Assembly (NCBI GenBank): GCA_034440355.1
Contig: JAWXBY010000008.1
Coordinates: 12,965 to 76,964 of the forward strand
Length of the DNA: 64,000 nt
Direction of reading: 5' to 3'
Source of the DNA: SZUA-430 sp034440355
GTDB lineage: Bacteria > Pseudomonadota > Alphaproteobacteria > Micropepsales > Micropepsaceae
In this document: one piece after another, positions 8,419 through 17,098 of the stretch
Layout of the letters: each line of letters starts with the position of its first letter
How positions within the stretch are numbered: the first letter of the stretch is position 1
Translations under genes and position numbers: made by a program
The notes under the pieces: generated by a model
Database searches by the model: none
Seen by the model: the letters and a program-made list of their open reading frames with translations, nothing else
What the model was told of the DNA's origin: nothing

Positions 8419-9924
8419 ATGCGCGTCGCACTAGCGTTCTTCTTTCATGAGACCAACACCTTCGCGCCGTCGAAGGCGGACCTGGATGCGTTCCGCGGCG
8501 GGGTGTTCGGCGAGCTGAAGCGCGGCGCCGATCTTATTCGCAATACGAAGGCGAATATTCCCTATGCCGGGTTCGTAAACGAAGCGCGGACCTATGGTTG
8601 GGATGTCGTGCCGTTGACCGGTGCCGGGGCCGTGCCGTCGGCGCATGTGACGGAGGAGGCTTACGAAGAAATCGTCGGTATGATCATCGACGATTTGCGC
8701 GCGGCTCTGCCGGTCGATGCGGTCTATCTCGATATGCACGGGGCGATGGTGGCCGAGCATATCGACGACGGTGAGGGTGAGTTGCTGCGGCGTGTGCGCG
8801 AGGTTGTTGGGCCTTCGATGCCGATCGTCGTCAGTCTCGACTTTCACGCCAACGTGTCGCGCGAGATGGTGGAGCTGTCGGATGCGATGTGCATCTATCG
8901 CACCTATCCGCATGTCGATATGGCCGAGACGGGCAAGCGTGCGGCGCAGCATCTGAAGAAGATGGTCGACGGGTTGCCGCGGCAGGCGCGGGCGATGCGC
9001 GAGATCGACTTTCTGATTCCGGCGACGCAGCAGGCGACGGCGAGTGAACCGCTGAGGACGCTCTACGCGCATGCGGCGAAGCTCGAAGGCACGACGATCG
9101 GCAACGCGAAGATCTCGACGATCGCGATGGCGCCGTGCTTTCCGATCGCGGACGTACCGATGTGCCGGCCGACGATCACGGTCTATGCGGATACGCAGGG
9201 TGCTGCGGATGCTGCCGCCGACGAGTTGGCGGCTGTGTTCGCTGCGTCAGAGTCGCGCTTTGCGGAGGATCTGTGGGAGCCGCGCGATGCGGTGCGTGAG
9301 GCGATACGTCTCGCGCGCGGTTCGGGACGCGGGCCCGTGGTGCTCGCCGATACGCAGGACAATCCCGGCGGCGGCGGAAACGGGGACACGGTTGGGCTGT
9401 TGCGGGCGCTGATCGAGGCTGACGCGCAGGACGCGGTGGTCGCGCATATCTGGGACCCGGAGGTCGCGCGTGCGGCTACTGCGGCGGGTGTCGGCGCGAC
9501 GCTGAACGTCGGGCTCGGCGCGAAGACCGGCTGGGCGGGTGAGACGCCTGTCGAGGCTGCGTGGACGGTCGAGCAAATCAACGACGGCGATACGCACGGC
9601 ACCGGGCCGATGGCCGGCGGGTGGCACTTCAGGATCGGGCCGTGCGCGCTGCTGCGGCACGGCGGCGTTCGCGTGGCGGTCGTCTCGGGCAAGGGGCAGT
9701 GCTTGGACCAATCGCAGGTGCGCCTCTTCGGCATCGAGCCGGCCGACGTTTCGATCCTCGCGCTGAAGAGCACCGTGCACTACCGCGCCGACTTCGAGCC
9801 GATTGCGCGCAAGGTGATGGTGGTGAAGTCACCAGGACCGGTGTTCGCCGATCATCGCGACCTGACGTATCGGAAGCTGAAGCCCGGCGTGCGCGTCATG
9901 CCCGCCAACCCGCGGTCGAACTAG
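8419..9924 (+). CDS. M81 family (MlrC-like) metallopeptidase
   Basis: 501-residue protein of the family that includes MlrC, which degrades linearised microcystin and related small peptides. Visible: the opening FFFHETNTF, the metal-ligand region YLDMHGAM followed by VSLDFHANV, a second His at YRTYPHVDMAETG, and the C-terminal domain with LADTQDNPGGGGNGDT. Length matches the family. No signal peptide, so cytoplasmic. The ATG is 6 bases after the ilvD stop with GAGG just upstream, so translation is probably coupled. The natural substrate of most members is unknown; a peptide or amide hydrolase role is inferred from the family. Confidence 0.9.
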   Translation: MRVALAFFFHETNTFAPSKADLDAFRGGVFGELKRGADLIRNTKANIPYAGFVNEARTYGWDVVPLTGAGAVPSAHVTEEAYEEIVGMIIDDLRAALPVDAVYLDMHGAMVAEHIDDGEGELLRRVREVVGPSMPIVVSLDFHANVSREMVELSDAMCIYRTYPHVDMAETGKRAAQHLKKMVDGLPRQARAMREIDFLIPATQQATASEPLRTLYAHAAKLEGTTIGNAKISTIAMAPCFPIADVPMCRPTITVYADTQGAADAAADELAAVFAASESRFAEDLWEPRDAVREAIRLARGSGRGPVVLADTQDNPGGGGNGDTVGLLRALIEADAQDAVVAHIWDPEVARAATAAGVGATLNVGLGAKTGWAGETPVEAAWTVEQINDGDTHGTGPMAGGWHFRIGPCALLRHGGVRVAVVSGKGQCLDQSQVRLFGIEPADVSILALKSTVHYRADFEPIARKVMVVKSPGPVFADHRDLTYRKLKPGVRVMPANPRSN

Positions 9925-9936
9925 GTCAGGCGTGCG

Positions 9937-10359
9937 GTGCCATATCTTCCAAGTTCGGAGAATGAATTTCTGGCGAATGTGCTTGCGAGCATGAAGAAAC
10001 GTCAGAGGGCGATCAAATACAAAACGAAAGCGATGACTTGCGACAAGGTCATTGAGACTCACGACGATGTTCGGAAGGAAAGACTCGAAGCGTCATTTCG
10101 CAGGACGGAAAGCAATCTGCGGGCGTTCATTTGGGAGGATCGATGGGTTTGGATTGATTTCCGTTCGCCGAGCAAGCGAGGTTGGCGGTGGGAATGGAGC
10201 TTCGAGGGGCGTTTGCTTCCGGCGCATGATGGTCGGATGCTGGTGGATGCGCTGGAGAAGACGTTGGATGCTGCCCCTCGCGATGACGAGAGTGATGTCT
10301 CGGCGTTCGGCGAGATTTGGCGAACGCTTCTCGCGCAAGGGCCGAAACCTGTCAGCTAG
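9937..10359 (+). CDS. Hypothetical protein, 140 residues
   Basis: I do not recognise this gene. It starts at GTG 9937, 12 bases after the M81 stop, with AGGTCAGG upstream; an ATG at 9991 is an alternative. The product is basic in its N-terminal half (KKRQRAIKYKTKAM) and carries several tryptophans (WEDRWVWIDF, GWRWEWSFEG). No membrane segment or signal peptide. Base composition is visibly less GC-rich than its neighbours. Its TAG stop shares the palindrome CTAG with the stop of the convergent EthD gene. Confidence 0.55.
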   Translation: MPYLPSSENEFLANVLASMKKRQRAIKYKTKAMTCDKVIETHDDVRKERLEASFRRTESNLRAFIWEDRWVWIDFRSPSKRGWRWEWSFEGRLLPAHDGRMLVDALEKTLDAAPRDDESDVSAFGEIWRTLLAQGPKPVS

Positions 10360-10724
10360 GCGATGACGACCCTCTCCTCACCCCACCACAATGGGGATTT
10401 GGAGAGGTCGATGAATTTTTGTTCGTCTTCGAGGAGGGCGCGGCCGGCTTCGGCGGCGTCTGGGCCGCTCAAGTGTTTGGCGAGGTCTTCGAAGCTGGTC
10501 CACCAGAGTTGGGCGACGCCGTCGTATTGATCCGGGCCGCCGCGCGATGCGCGGATGTCGGTGCTGAGTGTTGGGTCGAAGCTGTGGAGTTGGACGTAGC
10601 GTTGGATGCCGAGGGTTGCTTGATGGCTCTTCACGAGCGGGGCGTGTTTGTGGAGCCAATAGTCTTGGAAGGCTTCGCGCGTGAGATGCGGCAGGCGGAC
10701 GAGGCAGAAGGTGAGTTTGATCAT
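10356..10724 (-). CDS. EthD domain-containing protein
   Basis: 122-residue dimeric alpha-beta barrel (ferredoxin-like) protein of the EthD group, small proteins linked to degradation or modification of organic compounds. Seen: MIKLTFCLVRLPHLTREAFQ at the start followed by a DYWLHKHAPLV block, which is the EthD signature, and a C-terminal SPLWWGEE. The ATG at 10724 overlaps the preceding gene's TGA as ATGA, so translation is coupled. It is third in the xth-GFA-EthD operon. Its stop overlaps the convergent hypothetical gene by 4 bases. Confidence 0.85.
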   Translation of the reverse strand: MIKLTFCLVRLPHLTREAFQDYWLHKHAPLVKSHQATLGIQRYVQLHSFDPTLSTDIRASRGGPDQYDGVAQLWWTSFEDLAKHLSGPDAAEAGRALLEDEQKFIDLSKSPLWWGEERVVIA

Positions 10725-11134
10725 CCGGGCGGTTTGCCTTTCTCGAATCTCGGCAAGGCGTCGGCGGTGTCGAACCACGCGATGCGGCTCTGGTGCCAGA
10801 TGTGGAACGTGGGCGGCACGCGGTTGGGGTCGTCCAGGGTGGCGGTGTTGACGCCGATGGTGGCGGCCTCGTCGTCCTCGCGGAAGAGGAGATAGGTGCC
10901 GCAGTCGCCGCAGAATTCGCGAGCGGCGTGTGGCGAGGCACGGAATTGTTTGGGCTTGCCTTTGAGGTAGTGCAACTGCGCGGGCGGGACGGCGAACCAG
11001 GCGACGACCGGGGCGCCGGATTGTTGTTGGCAGGTGCGGCAGTGGCAGTAGGCGGATTCTTCGACCGGGCCTTCGACGCGGTAGCGGATGTTGCCGCAGA
11101 GACAGCCGCCTTCACTCGGCGCAAGCGCAATCAT
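10721..11134 (-). CDS. GFA family protein (glutathione-dependent formaldehyde-activating fold)
   Basis: 137-residue zinc-binding protein of the GFA/Gfa family. The family cysteine pattern is present: GGCLCGNIRYRV near residue 10, CHCRTCQQQSGAP near residue 30 and FCGDCGTYL near residue 75, matching two bound zinc ions. Although the type member acts on glutathione and formaldehyde, most members have no proven function. The ATG at 11134 overlaps the xth stop as ATGA, and its own stop overlaps the EthD start in the same way. The three genes are therefore translationally chained. Confidence 0.88.
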   Translation of the reverse strand: MIALAPSEGGCLCGNIRYRVEGPVEESAYCHCRTCQQQSGAPVVAWFAVPPAQLHYLKGKPKQFRASPHAAREFCGDCGTYLLFREDDEAATIGVNTATLDDPNRVPPTFHIWHQSRIAWFDTADALPRFEKGKPPG

Positions 11135-11913
11135 AGCGCGAGTTCGCACCAGATGGGGACGTGGTCGGACGGCTTGTCCCAGGCGCGGGTGTGCTTGTCG
11201 ATGGCGCAGGTCTTGAGTTTGTCGGCGGCTTGCGGGGACAGCATGAGATGATCGATGCGCAGGCCGCGGTCCTTCTGCCAGGCGCCGGCTTGGTAGTCCC
11301 AGAAGGTGTACTGGAACGGGTTGGCGTTGACGGCGCGGAAGGCGTCGGTGAAGCCGAGGTTGGTGAGATGGCGCAGCTTGCGGCGGGTTTCGAGTTTGAA
11401 GAGCGCGTCGTTTGCCCAGACGCTGGCGTCGTACACGTCGTCGGCGGTCGGGATGATGTTGTAGTCGCCGGCGAGGACCAGGGGTTCTTCTTGCTCCAGA
11501 AGTTTGGACGCGCGGGCGATGAGGCGGTCCATCCATTTGAGCTTGTAGGGGTACTTCTCCGTGTCGGGCGGGTTCCCGTTCGGGGCGTAGATCGAGGCGA
11601 CGCGGACCGCGCCGTCCTTGGTCACGATGGTGCCTTCGATGTAGCGGGCTTGCTCGTCGGCGTCGTCGCCGGGCAGGCCGACTTGCACGTCTTCGATCTT
11701 GTGCTTCGAGATGAGGGCGACGCCGTTGTAGCTTTTCTGGCCGATGACGGCGCAGTTGTAGCCCAGGGCTTCGAGTTCGAAGGCGGGGAACGCGTTCGTC
11801 TCGCACTTGATTTCCTGCAGGCAGGCGACGTCGGGTTGCGCCTGTTTGAACCAGGTCAGGACGGTGTCGACGCGGGCTTTGATGGAATTGACGTTGAAGG
11901 TTGCTATTTTCAT
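11131..11913 (-). CDS. xthA: Exodeoxyribonuclease III / AP endonuclease
   Basis: 260-residue Mg-dependent endonuclease/exonuclease/phosphatase-fold enzyme of base-excision repair; it cuts at abasic sites and trims 3' blocks. Motifs: the N-terminal MKIATFNVNSIKAR, metal-binding Glu in CLQEIKCE, catalytic YAPNGNP, LAGDYNIIP, the GLRIDHLM block and the final catalytic SDHVP. Length is typical. It is the first gene of the xth-GFA-EthD chain, with its stop fused to the GFA start. Confidence 0.95.
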   Translation of the reverse strand: MKIATFNVNSIKARVDTVLTWFKQAQPDVACLQEIKCETNAFPAFELEALGYNCAVIGQKSYNGVALISKHKIEDVQVGLPGDDADEQARYIEGTIVTKDGAVRVASIYAPNGNPPDTEKYPYKLKWMDRLIARASKLLEQEEPLVLAGDYNIIPTADDVYDASVWANDALFKLETRRKLRHLTNLGFTDAFRAVNANPFQYTFWDYQAGAWQKDRGLRIDHLMLSPQAADKLKTCAIDKHTRAWDKPSDHVPIWCELAL

Positions 11914-11959
11914 GGCCGAGAAGTAGCGCGAGTCCGGCCTCCTTGCCCAGGGCCGCGCG

Positions 11960-13972
11960 TCAGCCCAGCATTCGCGCGATTTGCGTCGCCAATTGATGCT
12001 GCATGTAGGGTTTGGTGAGGCGCGGGAGATCGATTTGCGTGCCGTCGGGCAGGTCGGCGTAGCCGGTCGCGAGCAGGACCTGCAAATCGGGCCGCAGTTC
12101 GCGCGCGGCGTTGGCGAGTTGGACGCCGGTCATGCCGGGCATTGCGTAGTCCGTGATCATCAGTTGGATCAGTGGTTGCTTGCGCAGGGCTTCGAGCGCT
12201 TTGGCGCCGGAGTAAGCCTCGATCACCTCGTGGCCCAAGTCGGTCAGCATGTCGGCGGTGCTCATGGCGATCAGGGCGTCGTCGTCGACGACCAAAATGG
12301 TTGTGGATTTCATGTCTTTGGACGTGTCCGAAGTAACGGGTTGAATGCCGGGAGCGGCGGTGGCGGCGGGCAACCAGATGTCGACTGTGGTGCCTTCGCC
12401 GGGTGTGCTGGCGATGTCCATGCCGCCGCCGGATTGGACGGCCAGGCCGTGGACCATCGAGAGGCCGAGGCCGGTGCCTTTGCCCACTTCTTTGGTGGAG
12501 AAGAACGGTTCGACGGCGCGTTCGCGCGTCGTGCGATCCATGCCGACGCCTTTGTCGATCACGCGCAAGCGGACATACGCGCCGGGGGCGAGGCCGTTCG
12601 GACGCTTCTCGCCGGGACCAGGGCGGTCGATGGCGATTGTGATGACGCCGCCCCCCGGCATGGAGTCGCGCGCGTTGACGGCGAGGTTCAGGATCGCGAG
12701 TTCGAGTTGATGCGGGTCGACTGTCGCCGCCGCGTGTTCAAGCGGGGCATCGACGCGCAACTCGATCAGCGGACCGATCGACTTGGTCAGCAGATCTTTC
12801 ATGCCAGCAATCAAAGTCGCGAGATCGACAGCCTCGGCATGCAGGTCTTGTTTGCGCGCGAAGGCGAGGAGACGCTGGGTCAGCGTTGCGCCACGCTTTG
12901 CGCCTTGCAGGGCGTTCTCGACCATTTGTTTGCTCTTGGGGTCGGCGGCGACCTTTTTGCGCAGGAGGTCGAGGTTGGCGATGATGGCCATCAGCAGGTT
13001 GTTGAAGTCGTGCGCGACGCCGCCGGTGAGTTGACCCAGGCTCTCCATCTTTTGCGCATGAAGGAGCGCTGCGGTCGTGCGCTTCAGTTCGCTGATGTCG
13101 CGGCCTTCGACGATGATTTGGGCGATGTTGCCCGTGACGTCGCGAACGGCCTTCATCGAAAAGTCGAACACGTGCGTCGAATCGTCGGGCAAGACGAGTT
13201 CGAGATCGTAGCGAACGAATTCGCCGCGCACGGCGCGGGTCATCTCTCGCTTCAGGCGGCGGGCTTCGGCCGGGGTGCGCGAGAGCCAGATGGAATCCCA
13301 AAGTTTGACGCCGACGACGTCTTCGAGGCGAGCGCCCACCGCGTCGAGGGACGTTTGGTTGGCGACGAGGACCGTGCCGTCGAGGTCGGTCAAGCCGGTC
13401 AGCTGAAACGCGGAGTCGAAGATGGCGCGAAAGCGCGCTTCGCTTTGGGACAGCTGCAACGTGCGCTCGACGACGGCGGTCGTCAGAGTGTTGTTGGCAA
13501 CGGCGAGCGCATCTTCAGTGCGCTTCAACTCGTCGATGCGTCCGCGCGCTTCGTATTGGCGCTTGCGGGCGCGGAGCGCGGTGCGGCTCATGCTGATGAG
13601 GGTCGTGGGATGGAACGGGCGTTCGATGAAGCTGACGTTACCGAGGACTTGGATCAGACGTGCGGCGACCGGATTGCGCTCGGCGCCGCCGCCGTGATGC
13701 GTGATGACGACGAAGGGAAAGTCGGACCAGTGCGGTTGATCTGCAAGCCAGCCTACGAGGCCGGAGAGGTCGCGGGCGGTGAATGCGTCGACGGACACCA
13801 GCGCCAGACCCGCGCCGCGTTCAAGTTCGCGCACGAGCGTCGGCAGGCCGTCGCAAATGTCGGCATCGATATTCAACTCTTCGAGGACGCCCTTGGCGAC
13901 GCTCGCATCCCGACCCGACGGCGCCAGAATGAGCGCCCGCAGCGGCAGTCGCTGGGCGCTGTCGCGGGTCAA
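11960..13972 (-). CDS. Hybrid histidine kinase with N- and C-terminal receiver-like domains
   Basis: 670 residues. Order: a receiver-like domain (about 1-130) that lacks a clear phospho-acceptor pattern, a short helix, a PAS domain (about 165-290), HisKA with the phospho-acceptor in GGVAHDFNN (His321), a HATPase domain with NARDSMPGGG, VIDKGVGMD and GKGTGLGLSMVHG, and a C-terminal receiver (about 555-670) with DYAMPG (Asp608) and conserved Lys in TKPY. No membrane segment, so a cytoplasmic sensor. The TTG start overlaps the upstream KaiC-like stop as TTGA, so the two are translated together and the ATPase is a likely partner. Output gene unknown. Confidence 0.9.
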   Translation of the reverse strand: MTRDSAQRLPLRALILAPSGRDASVAKGVLEELNIDADICDGLPTLVRELERGAGLALVSVDAFTARDLSGLVGWLADQPHWSDFPFVVITHHGGGAERNPVAARLIQVLGNVSFIERPFHPTTLISMSRTALRARKRQYEARGRIDELKRTEDALAVANNTLTTAVVERTLQLSQSEARFRAIFDSAFQLTGLTDLDGTVLVANQTSLDAVGARLEDVVGVKLWDSIWLSRTPAEARRLKREMTRAVRGEFVRYDLELVLPDDSTHVFDFSMKAVRDVTGNIAQIIVEGRDISELKRTTAALLHAQKMESLGQLTGGVAHDFNNLLMAIIANLDLLRKKVAADPKSKQMVENALQGAKRGATLTQRLLAFARKQDLHAEAVDLATLIAGMKDLLTKSIGPLIELRVDAPLEHAAATVDPHQLELAILNLAVNARDSMPGGGVITIAIDRPGPGEKRPNGLAPGAYVRLRVIDKGVGMDRTTRERAVEPFFSTKEVGKGTGLGLSMVHGLAVQSGGGMDIASTPGEGTTVDIWLPAATAAPGIQPVTSDTSKDMKSTTILVVDDDALIAMSTADMLTDLGHEVIEAYSGAKALEALRKQPLIQLMITDYAMPGMTGVQLANAARELRPDLQVLLATGYADLPDGTQIDLPRLTKPYMQHQLATQIARMLG

Positions 13973-15456
13973 GTGCCGGCGTCCAGCAGCGGGACGTCGC
14001 CGCCCATGTACACCGGCACGCCCTGCAGCACGCCGCGGAATTCCGTCAGTGCAGCGCCAAGGGTGATACCGCCCTGGCCGATTTGGAATTCACGGATGGT
14101 GTTCTCGTGACTTCCGGTGCGCTTCTTCATCGCCGATATCGCGCGCCGGATGCGGCCCGCGGCTTCGAAGTAGCGCAACAGGATGACCGTATCGGCGAGA
14201 TAAGTGATGTCGACGGGCGATTTCATGTCTTCGCCGACAAGGCCGTGTTGAGCGACGGTGACGAAGGTCGCGGCCCCTTTGCGGTTCAGGAATTGCAGAA
14301 GTTCGTGCATGTGCAAGATGATGAAATGCTCTTCCGGCATCGAGGCCTGATAGCCGTTGAGGCTGTCGATCACGATCGTGCCCACCGCTTCATCCTCGAC
14401 GAGGCGACGAACTTTGTGTGCAAACTCGCCAGGCGAGAGTTCGGCGGCGTCCTGCTGTTCGATCAGGAGGCTGCCTTCTTTCGCAGCGGCTTCCAGGTCG
14501 ATGCCCATGCCGCGACCGCGCTCGAACAGAACACCGAGCTCTTCGTCGAAGGCGAAGATTGCGGCGCGCTCGCCACGCTTGATCGCCGACATGGCGAAAT
14601 GAAGCGCGAGCAACGACTTTCCGGCGCCGGCTGGGCCCAAGACCAGCGTGCTGGAGCCGGAGTCGATGCCGCCGCCCAACAGTTCGTCCAGCTGCGCTGT
14701 GCCGCTCGCCAGCTTGATGCGCTTCAACTGGGTTCGATGTTCGGAGGCGATGAGACGTGGGAAGACATGCAATCCTCCGCGCTTCAAGACCAGGTCGTGG
14801 AAGCCGCTACGATAGGATTGGCCGCGGTATTTGAGGACACGCAACCGGCGGCGTTCGGCCCCGTAGGACGGCGCCAGTTCTTCGAGACGAATTACGCCGT
14901 GCGCCGTACTGTGCAAGGTCTTGTCGGGCTTGTCGGCGCTCAAATCGTCGAGCATCAAGACCGTTGCGTTGATCCGAGCGAAGTGGTGCTTGAGTGCCAA
15001 GACTTGACGGCGATAGCGGAGCGGACTCTCCGCCAGCAGGCGGATCTCGGCGAGGCTATCGAGAACAATGAGGCTGGGTCTGACTTCATCGACTGTTTTG
15101 AAAATGCGCTTGATGGTTTCGCCGAGTTCGAGGTCGGAGGAATAGAGCAGTGTTTGCTGGTCGTTTTCGTCCGGCGGCCTCAGTTCGAAGATTTTGATCC
15201 GTTCGTCCAACGTCCAGCCGTGCGAGGCGGCGCCGTCGCGCAGTTCGTGTTCTGTTTCGGACAGGGTGATGTAGAGGCTGGTTTCGCCGTTCTTGGCGCC
15301 CTGCAACAGGAACTGGAGCGACAGGGTGGTTTTGCCGGCGCCGGGGCTGCCTTCGACCAGGTAGACTTGGCCGCGCGCCAGGCCTCCGACCAGAATATTA
15401 TCGAGGCCAGGAACGCCGATCGGCGCTTTTTCTCGGTGGTGGGTCGCGGTGGCCAA
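13969..15456 (-). CDS. KaiC-like double RecA-domain ATPase
   Basis: 495-residue protein with two KaiC-type ATPase domains in tandem. Walker A is GSPGAGKT (residues 36-43) in CI and GPAGAGKS in CII. The catalytic Glu pairs appear in TLSETEHEL and FDEELGVL, and Walker B-like strands read LIVLDSLAE and TIVIDSLNG. In CII the region matching the S. elongatus autophosphorylation site reads SPVDITYLADT; by alignment the Ser431/Thr432 pair becomes Thr/Tyr and position 426 is Ser. Start is TTG 15456 with GGAG ten bases upstream. No kaiB or kaiA nearby. It heads a two-gene operon with a hybrid kinase and has an EcfG-type promoter. Clock function should not be assumed. Confidence 0.92.
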   Translation of the reverse strand: MATATHHREKAPIGVPGLDNILVGGLARGQVYLVEGSPGAGKTTLSLQFLLQGAKNGETSLYITLSETEHELRDGAASHGWTLDERIKIFELRPPDENDQQTLLYSSDLELGETIKRIFKTVDEVRPSLIVLDSLAEIRLLAESPLRYRRQVLALKHHFARINATVLMLDDLSADKPDKTLHSTAHGVIRLEELAPSYGAERRRLRVLKYRGQSYRSGFHDLVLKRGGLHVFPRLIASEHRTQLKRIKLASGTAQLDELLGGGIDSGSSTLVLGPAGAGKSLLALHFAMSAIKRGERAAIFAFDEELGVLFERGRGMGIDLEAAAKEGSLLIEQQDAAELSPGEFAHKVRRLVEDEAVGTIVIDSLNGYQASMPEEHFIILHMHELLQFLNRKGAATFVTVAQHGLVGEDMKSPVDITYLADTVILLRYFEAAGRIRRAISAMKKRTGSHENTIREFQIGQGGITLGAALTEFRGVLQGVPVYMGGDVPLLDAGT

Positions 15457-15530
15457 GACGTTGTGTCTCCGTCATCGTGTTCCGGTTCGCGACGGATGCG
15501 GGTCCCCCCGGATTGCCGACGCCAGAGGTA

Positions 15531-15555
15531 AACGTTCGATAAAATACTGGGTTCC
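15531..15555 (-). promoter_or_regulatory. EcfG-type general stress promoter for the KaiC-kinase operon
   Basis: On the minus strand GGAAC (15555-15551), exactly 16 bases, then CGTT (15534-15531). This equals the alphaproteobacterial general stress sigma factor consensus GGAAC-N16/17-CGTT. The predicted start is about 7-10 bases further, leaving a leader of about 65 bases before the TTG at 15456. Confidence 0.75.
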
Positions 15556-15614
15556 CAGTGGTTCCCGGGAATTTGGCGCGGCACCCTGCCGCCCGTGCAA
15601 AAGGAGTTGGGTCA

Positions 15615-16643
15615 TTGACGAAGGACACAGGTTCGCCAGCGCGGCCGATCAGTTCGGAAACCGTTCCCTGGTACGACTGGTCGGAGGTGCCTCGGCACGC
15701 GGTCCGCTTTCGGCACCTGACCAGCGCCGCGATCGGCGGCGACTATCACGTCGGCGTCCAGATCGAGGAGCTGCCTCCGGGCAAGCAGACCGCGCTCGCG
15801 CACTACCACATCGTCGAGGAGGAACACGTCTACGTGCTTGAGGGCGCGATGACCGTCCGCATCGGTGCGGCGTCCTATGAGATGAAGGCGGGCGACTATG
15901 TCTGTTTTCCCGCAGGCCAGAAGGCCGGTCACTGTCTGATCAACAACAGCGGCGCGGTGTGCCGCTATGTGGTCGTGGGGGAGGACAAGCCTAACGAGAT
16001 CGTGGTCTTCACGGACTCCAATAAGGTGATGGTGCGCCCGCTGGGGCGGCGCGCGATCTATGACATGGCGGCGACGCGCGGGTATTGGGACGGCGAGAAC
16101 ACCGGGTTCGCGAACCCTGCGGATGCGCCGCGCTTGATCAGCCCGCCGCCGCCGACCGATCCCAATCCGAAGGCGCCGATCTCATTCGACAAGATTCCGT
16201 GGGAGCCGTGGAGCGAGGGCAAGCGCTTCGGCGGGCAGGTGAAGCATCTGACCATGGCGGTGATGGGCCGGGATTATCACGTCGGAATGCTCATCGAGGA
16301 GGTGGCGCCGGGCCGGCAATCGTGTCCCTTCCACTATCATCTGCTTGAAGAAGAGCAGGCGCTTGTGCTGGCAGGCCATGGAACACTGCGTCTGGGGGAT
16401 CAGACATACGAGATGAAGGCTGGCGACTATGTGTGCTTCCCGGCGGGGCAGCAGGCCGGACATTGCTTCATCAACAACACCAGCGAACCATTCCGCTACT
16501 TGATGATCGGCGAGCGCAACCCGCACGAGGTTTGCGTCTATCCGGATTCAAACAAGGTGATGGTGCGCGCGCTCAATCGCGAGAACGACATTTTCGATAT
16601 GAGTGCGACGAAGAATTACTATGACGGCGAGGATACCGGTTAG
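15615..16643 (+). CDS. Bicupin (two cupin domains)
   Basis: 342-residue protein with two homologous cupin_2 domains, about residues 40-140 and 205-310. Each has the pattern HYH..EEE, then a Gly-rich turn, then AGDYVCFPAGQ.AGHC.IN, retaining the His and Glu metal ligands of an active beta-barrel. The halves are internal duplicates (both contain YEMKAGDYVCFPAGQ). Start chosen at TTG 15615 because AAGGAG lies at 15601-15606 and no good ATG fits. It is divergent from the KaiC-like gene, with no EcfG box on its own strand. Substrate unknown. Its TAG overlaps the convergent erpA stop. Confidence 0.85.
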   Translation: MTKDTGSPARPISSETVPWYDWSEVPRHAVRFRHLTSAAIGGDYHVGVQIEELPPGKQTALAHYHIVEEEHVYVLEGAMTVRIGAASYEMKAGDYVCFPAGQKAGHCLINNSGAVCRYVVVGEDKPNEIVVFTDSNKVMVRPLGRRAIYDMAATRGYWDGENTGFANPADAPRLISPPPPTDPNPKAPISFDKIPWEPWSEGKRFGGQVKHLTMAVMGRDYHVGMLIEEVAPGRQSCPFHYHLLEEEQALVLAGHGTLRLGDQTYEMKAGDYVCFPAGQQAGHCFINNTSEPFRYLMIGERNPHEVCVYPDSNKVMVRALNRENDIFDMSATKNYYDGEDTG

Positions 16644-16984
16644 ACCGAAAAGCTCGTGCCGCAGCCGCAGGACGATTTGGCCTGGGGGTTCTTGATTTCG
16701 AAGTGGGAGCCCATGAGGCCTTCGATGAAGTCGACTTCGGAGCCGCCGAGAAATTCCAGGGAGGCTTGGTCGATGAGGACGCGGGCGCCGTCGCGTTCGA
16801 CGAGGATGTCTTCGTCGGTCTTGGTGTCGTCGAAGCTGAAGTCGTATTGGAAGCCGGAGCAGCCGCCGCCGTTGACGGCGATGCGGAACATCACGCCTTG
16901 GCCTTCGGCGGCCGTCAGGGTCACGATGCGCTTGGCGGCGCTGGCGCTGACGCGGACGGGCGCGGTATCGGTGGCTGTATCCAT
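16640..16984 (-). CDS. erpA: Iron-sulfur cluster insertion protein, A-type carrier
   Basis: 114-residue HesB/IscA-family carrier that delivers Fe-S clusters to apoproteins. The three ligand cysteines are present: GGGCSGFQY and the C-terminal SCGCGTSF. The N-terminal region VSASAAKRIVTLT is typical. The conserved link with dgt on the opposite strand is common in alphaproteobacteria. ErpA is favoured over IscA or SufA by its isolation from isc/suf genes, but sequence alone does not separate them firmly. Confidence 0.88.
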   Translation of the reverse strand: MDTATDTAPVRVSASAAKRIVTLTAAEGQGVMFRIAVNGGGCSGFQYDFSFDDTKTDEDILVERDGARVLIDQASLEFLGGSEVDFIEGLMGSHFEIKNPQAKSSCGCGTSFSV

Positions 16985-17098
16985 GTTAACTTTCGGGTAA
17001 CCTTCTGGCCGTTAAACAGCCGTAGCATAGCACTCTATGTATGCGCGCGGCAGCCGGCGTCAATTGCGACCTTACTTCCGGCGCTTGAGGTGCTTGAT

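Noticed and set aside
11981..14110. 709-residue plus-strand frame opposite the hybrid kinase
   Set aside because: The opposite strand encodes a complete kinase with all motifs; the plus-strand frame is an antisense shadow.
15561..15565. Second GGAAC on the minus strand near the KaiC promoter
   Set aside because: No CGTT at 16 or 17 bases.
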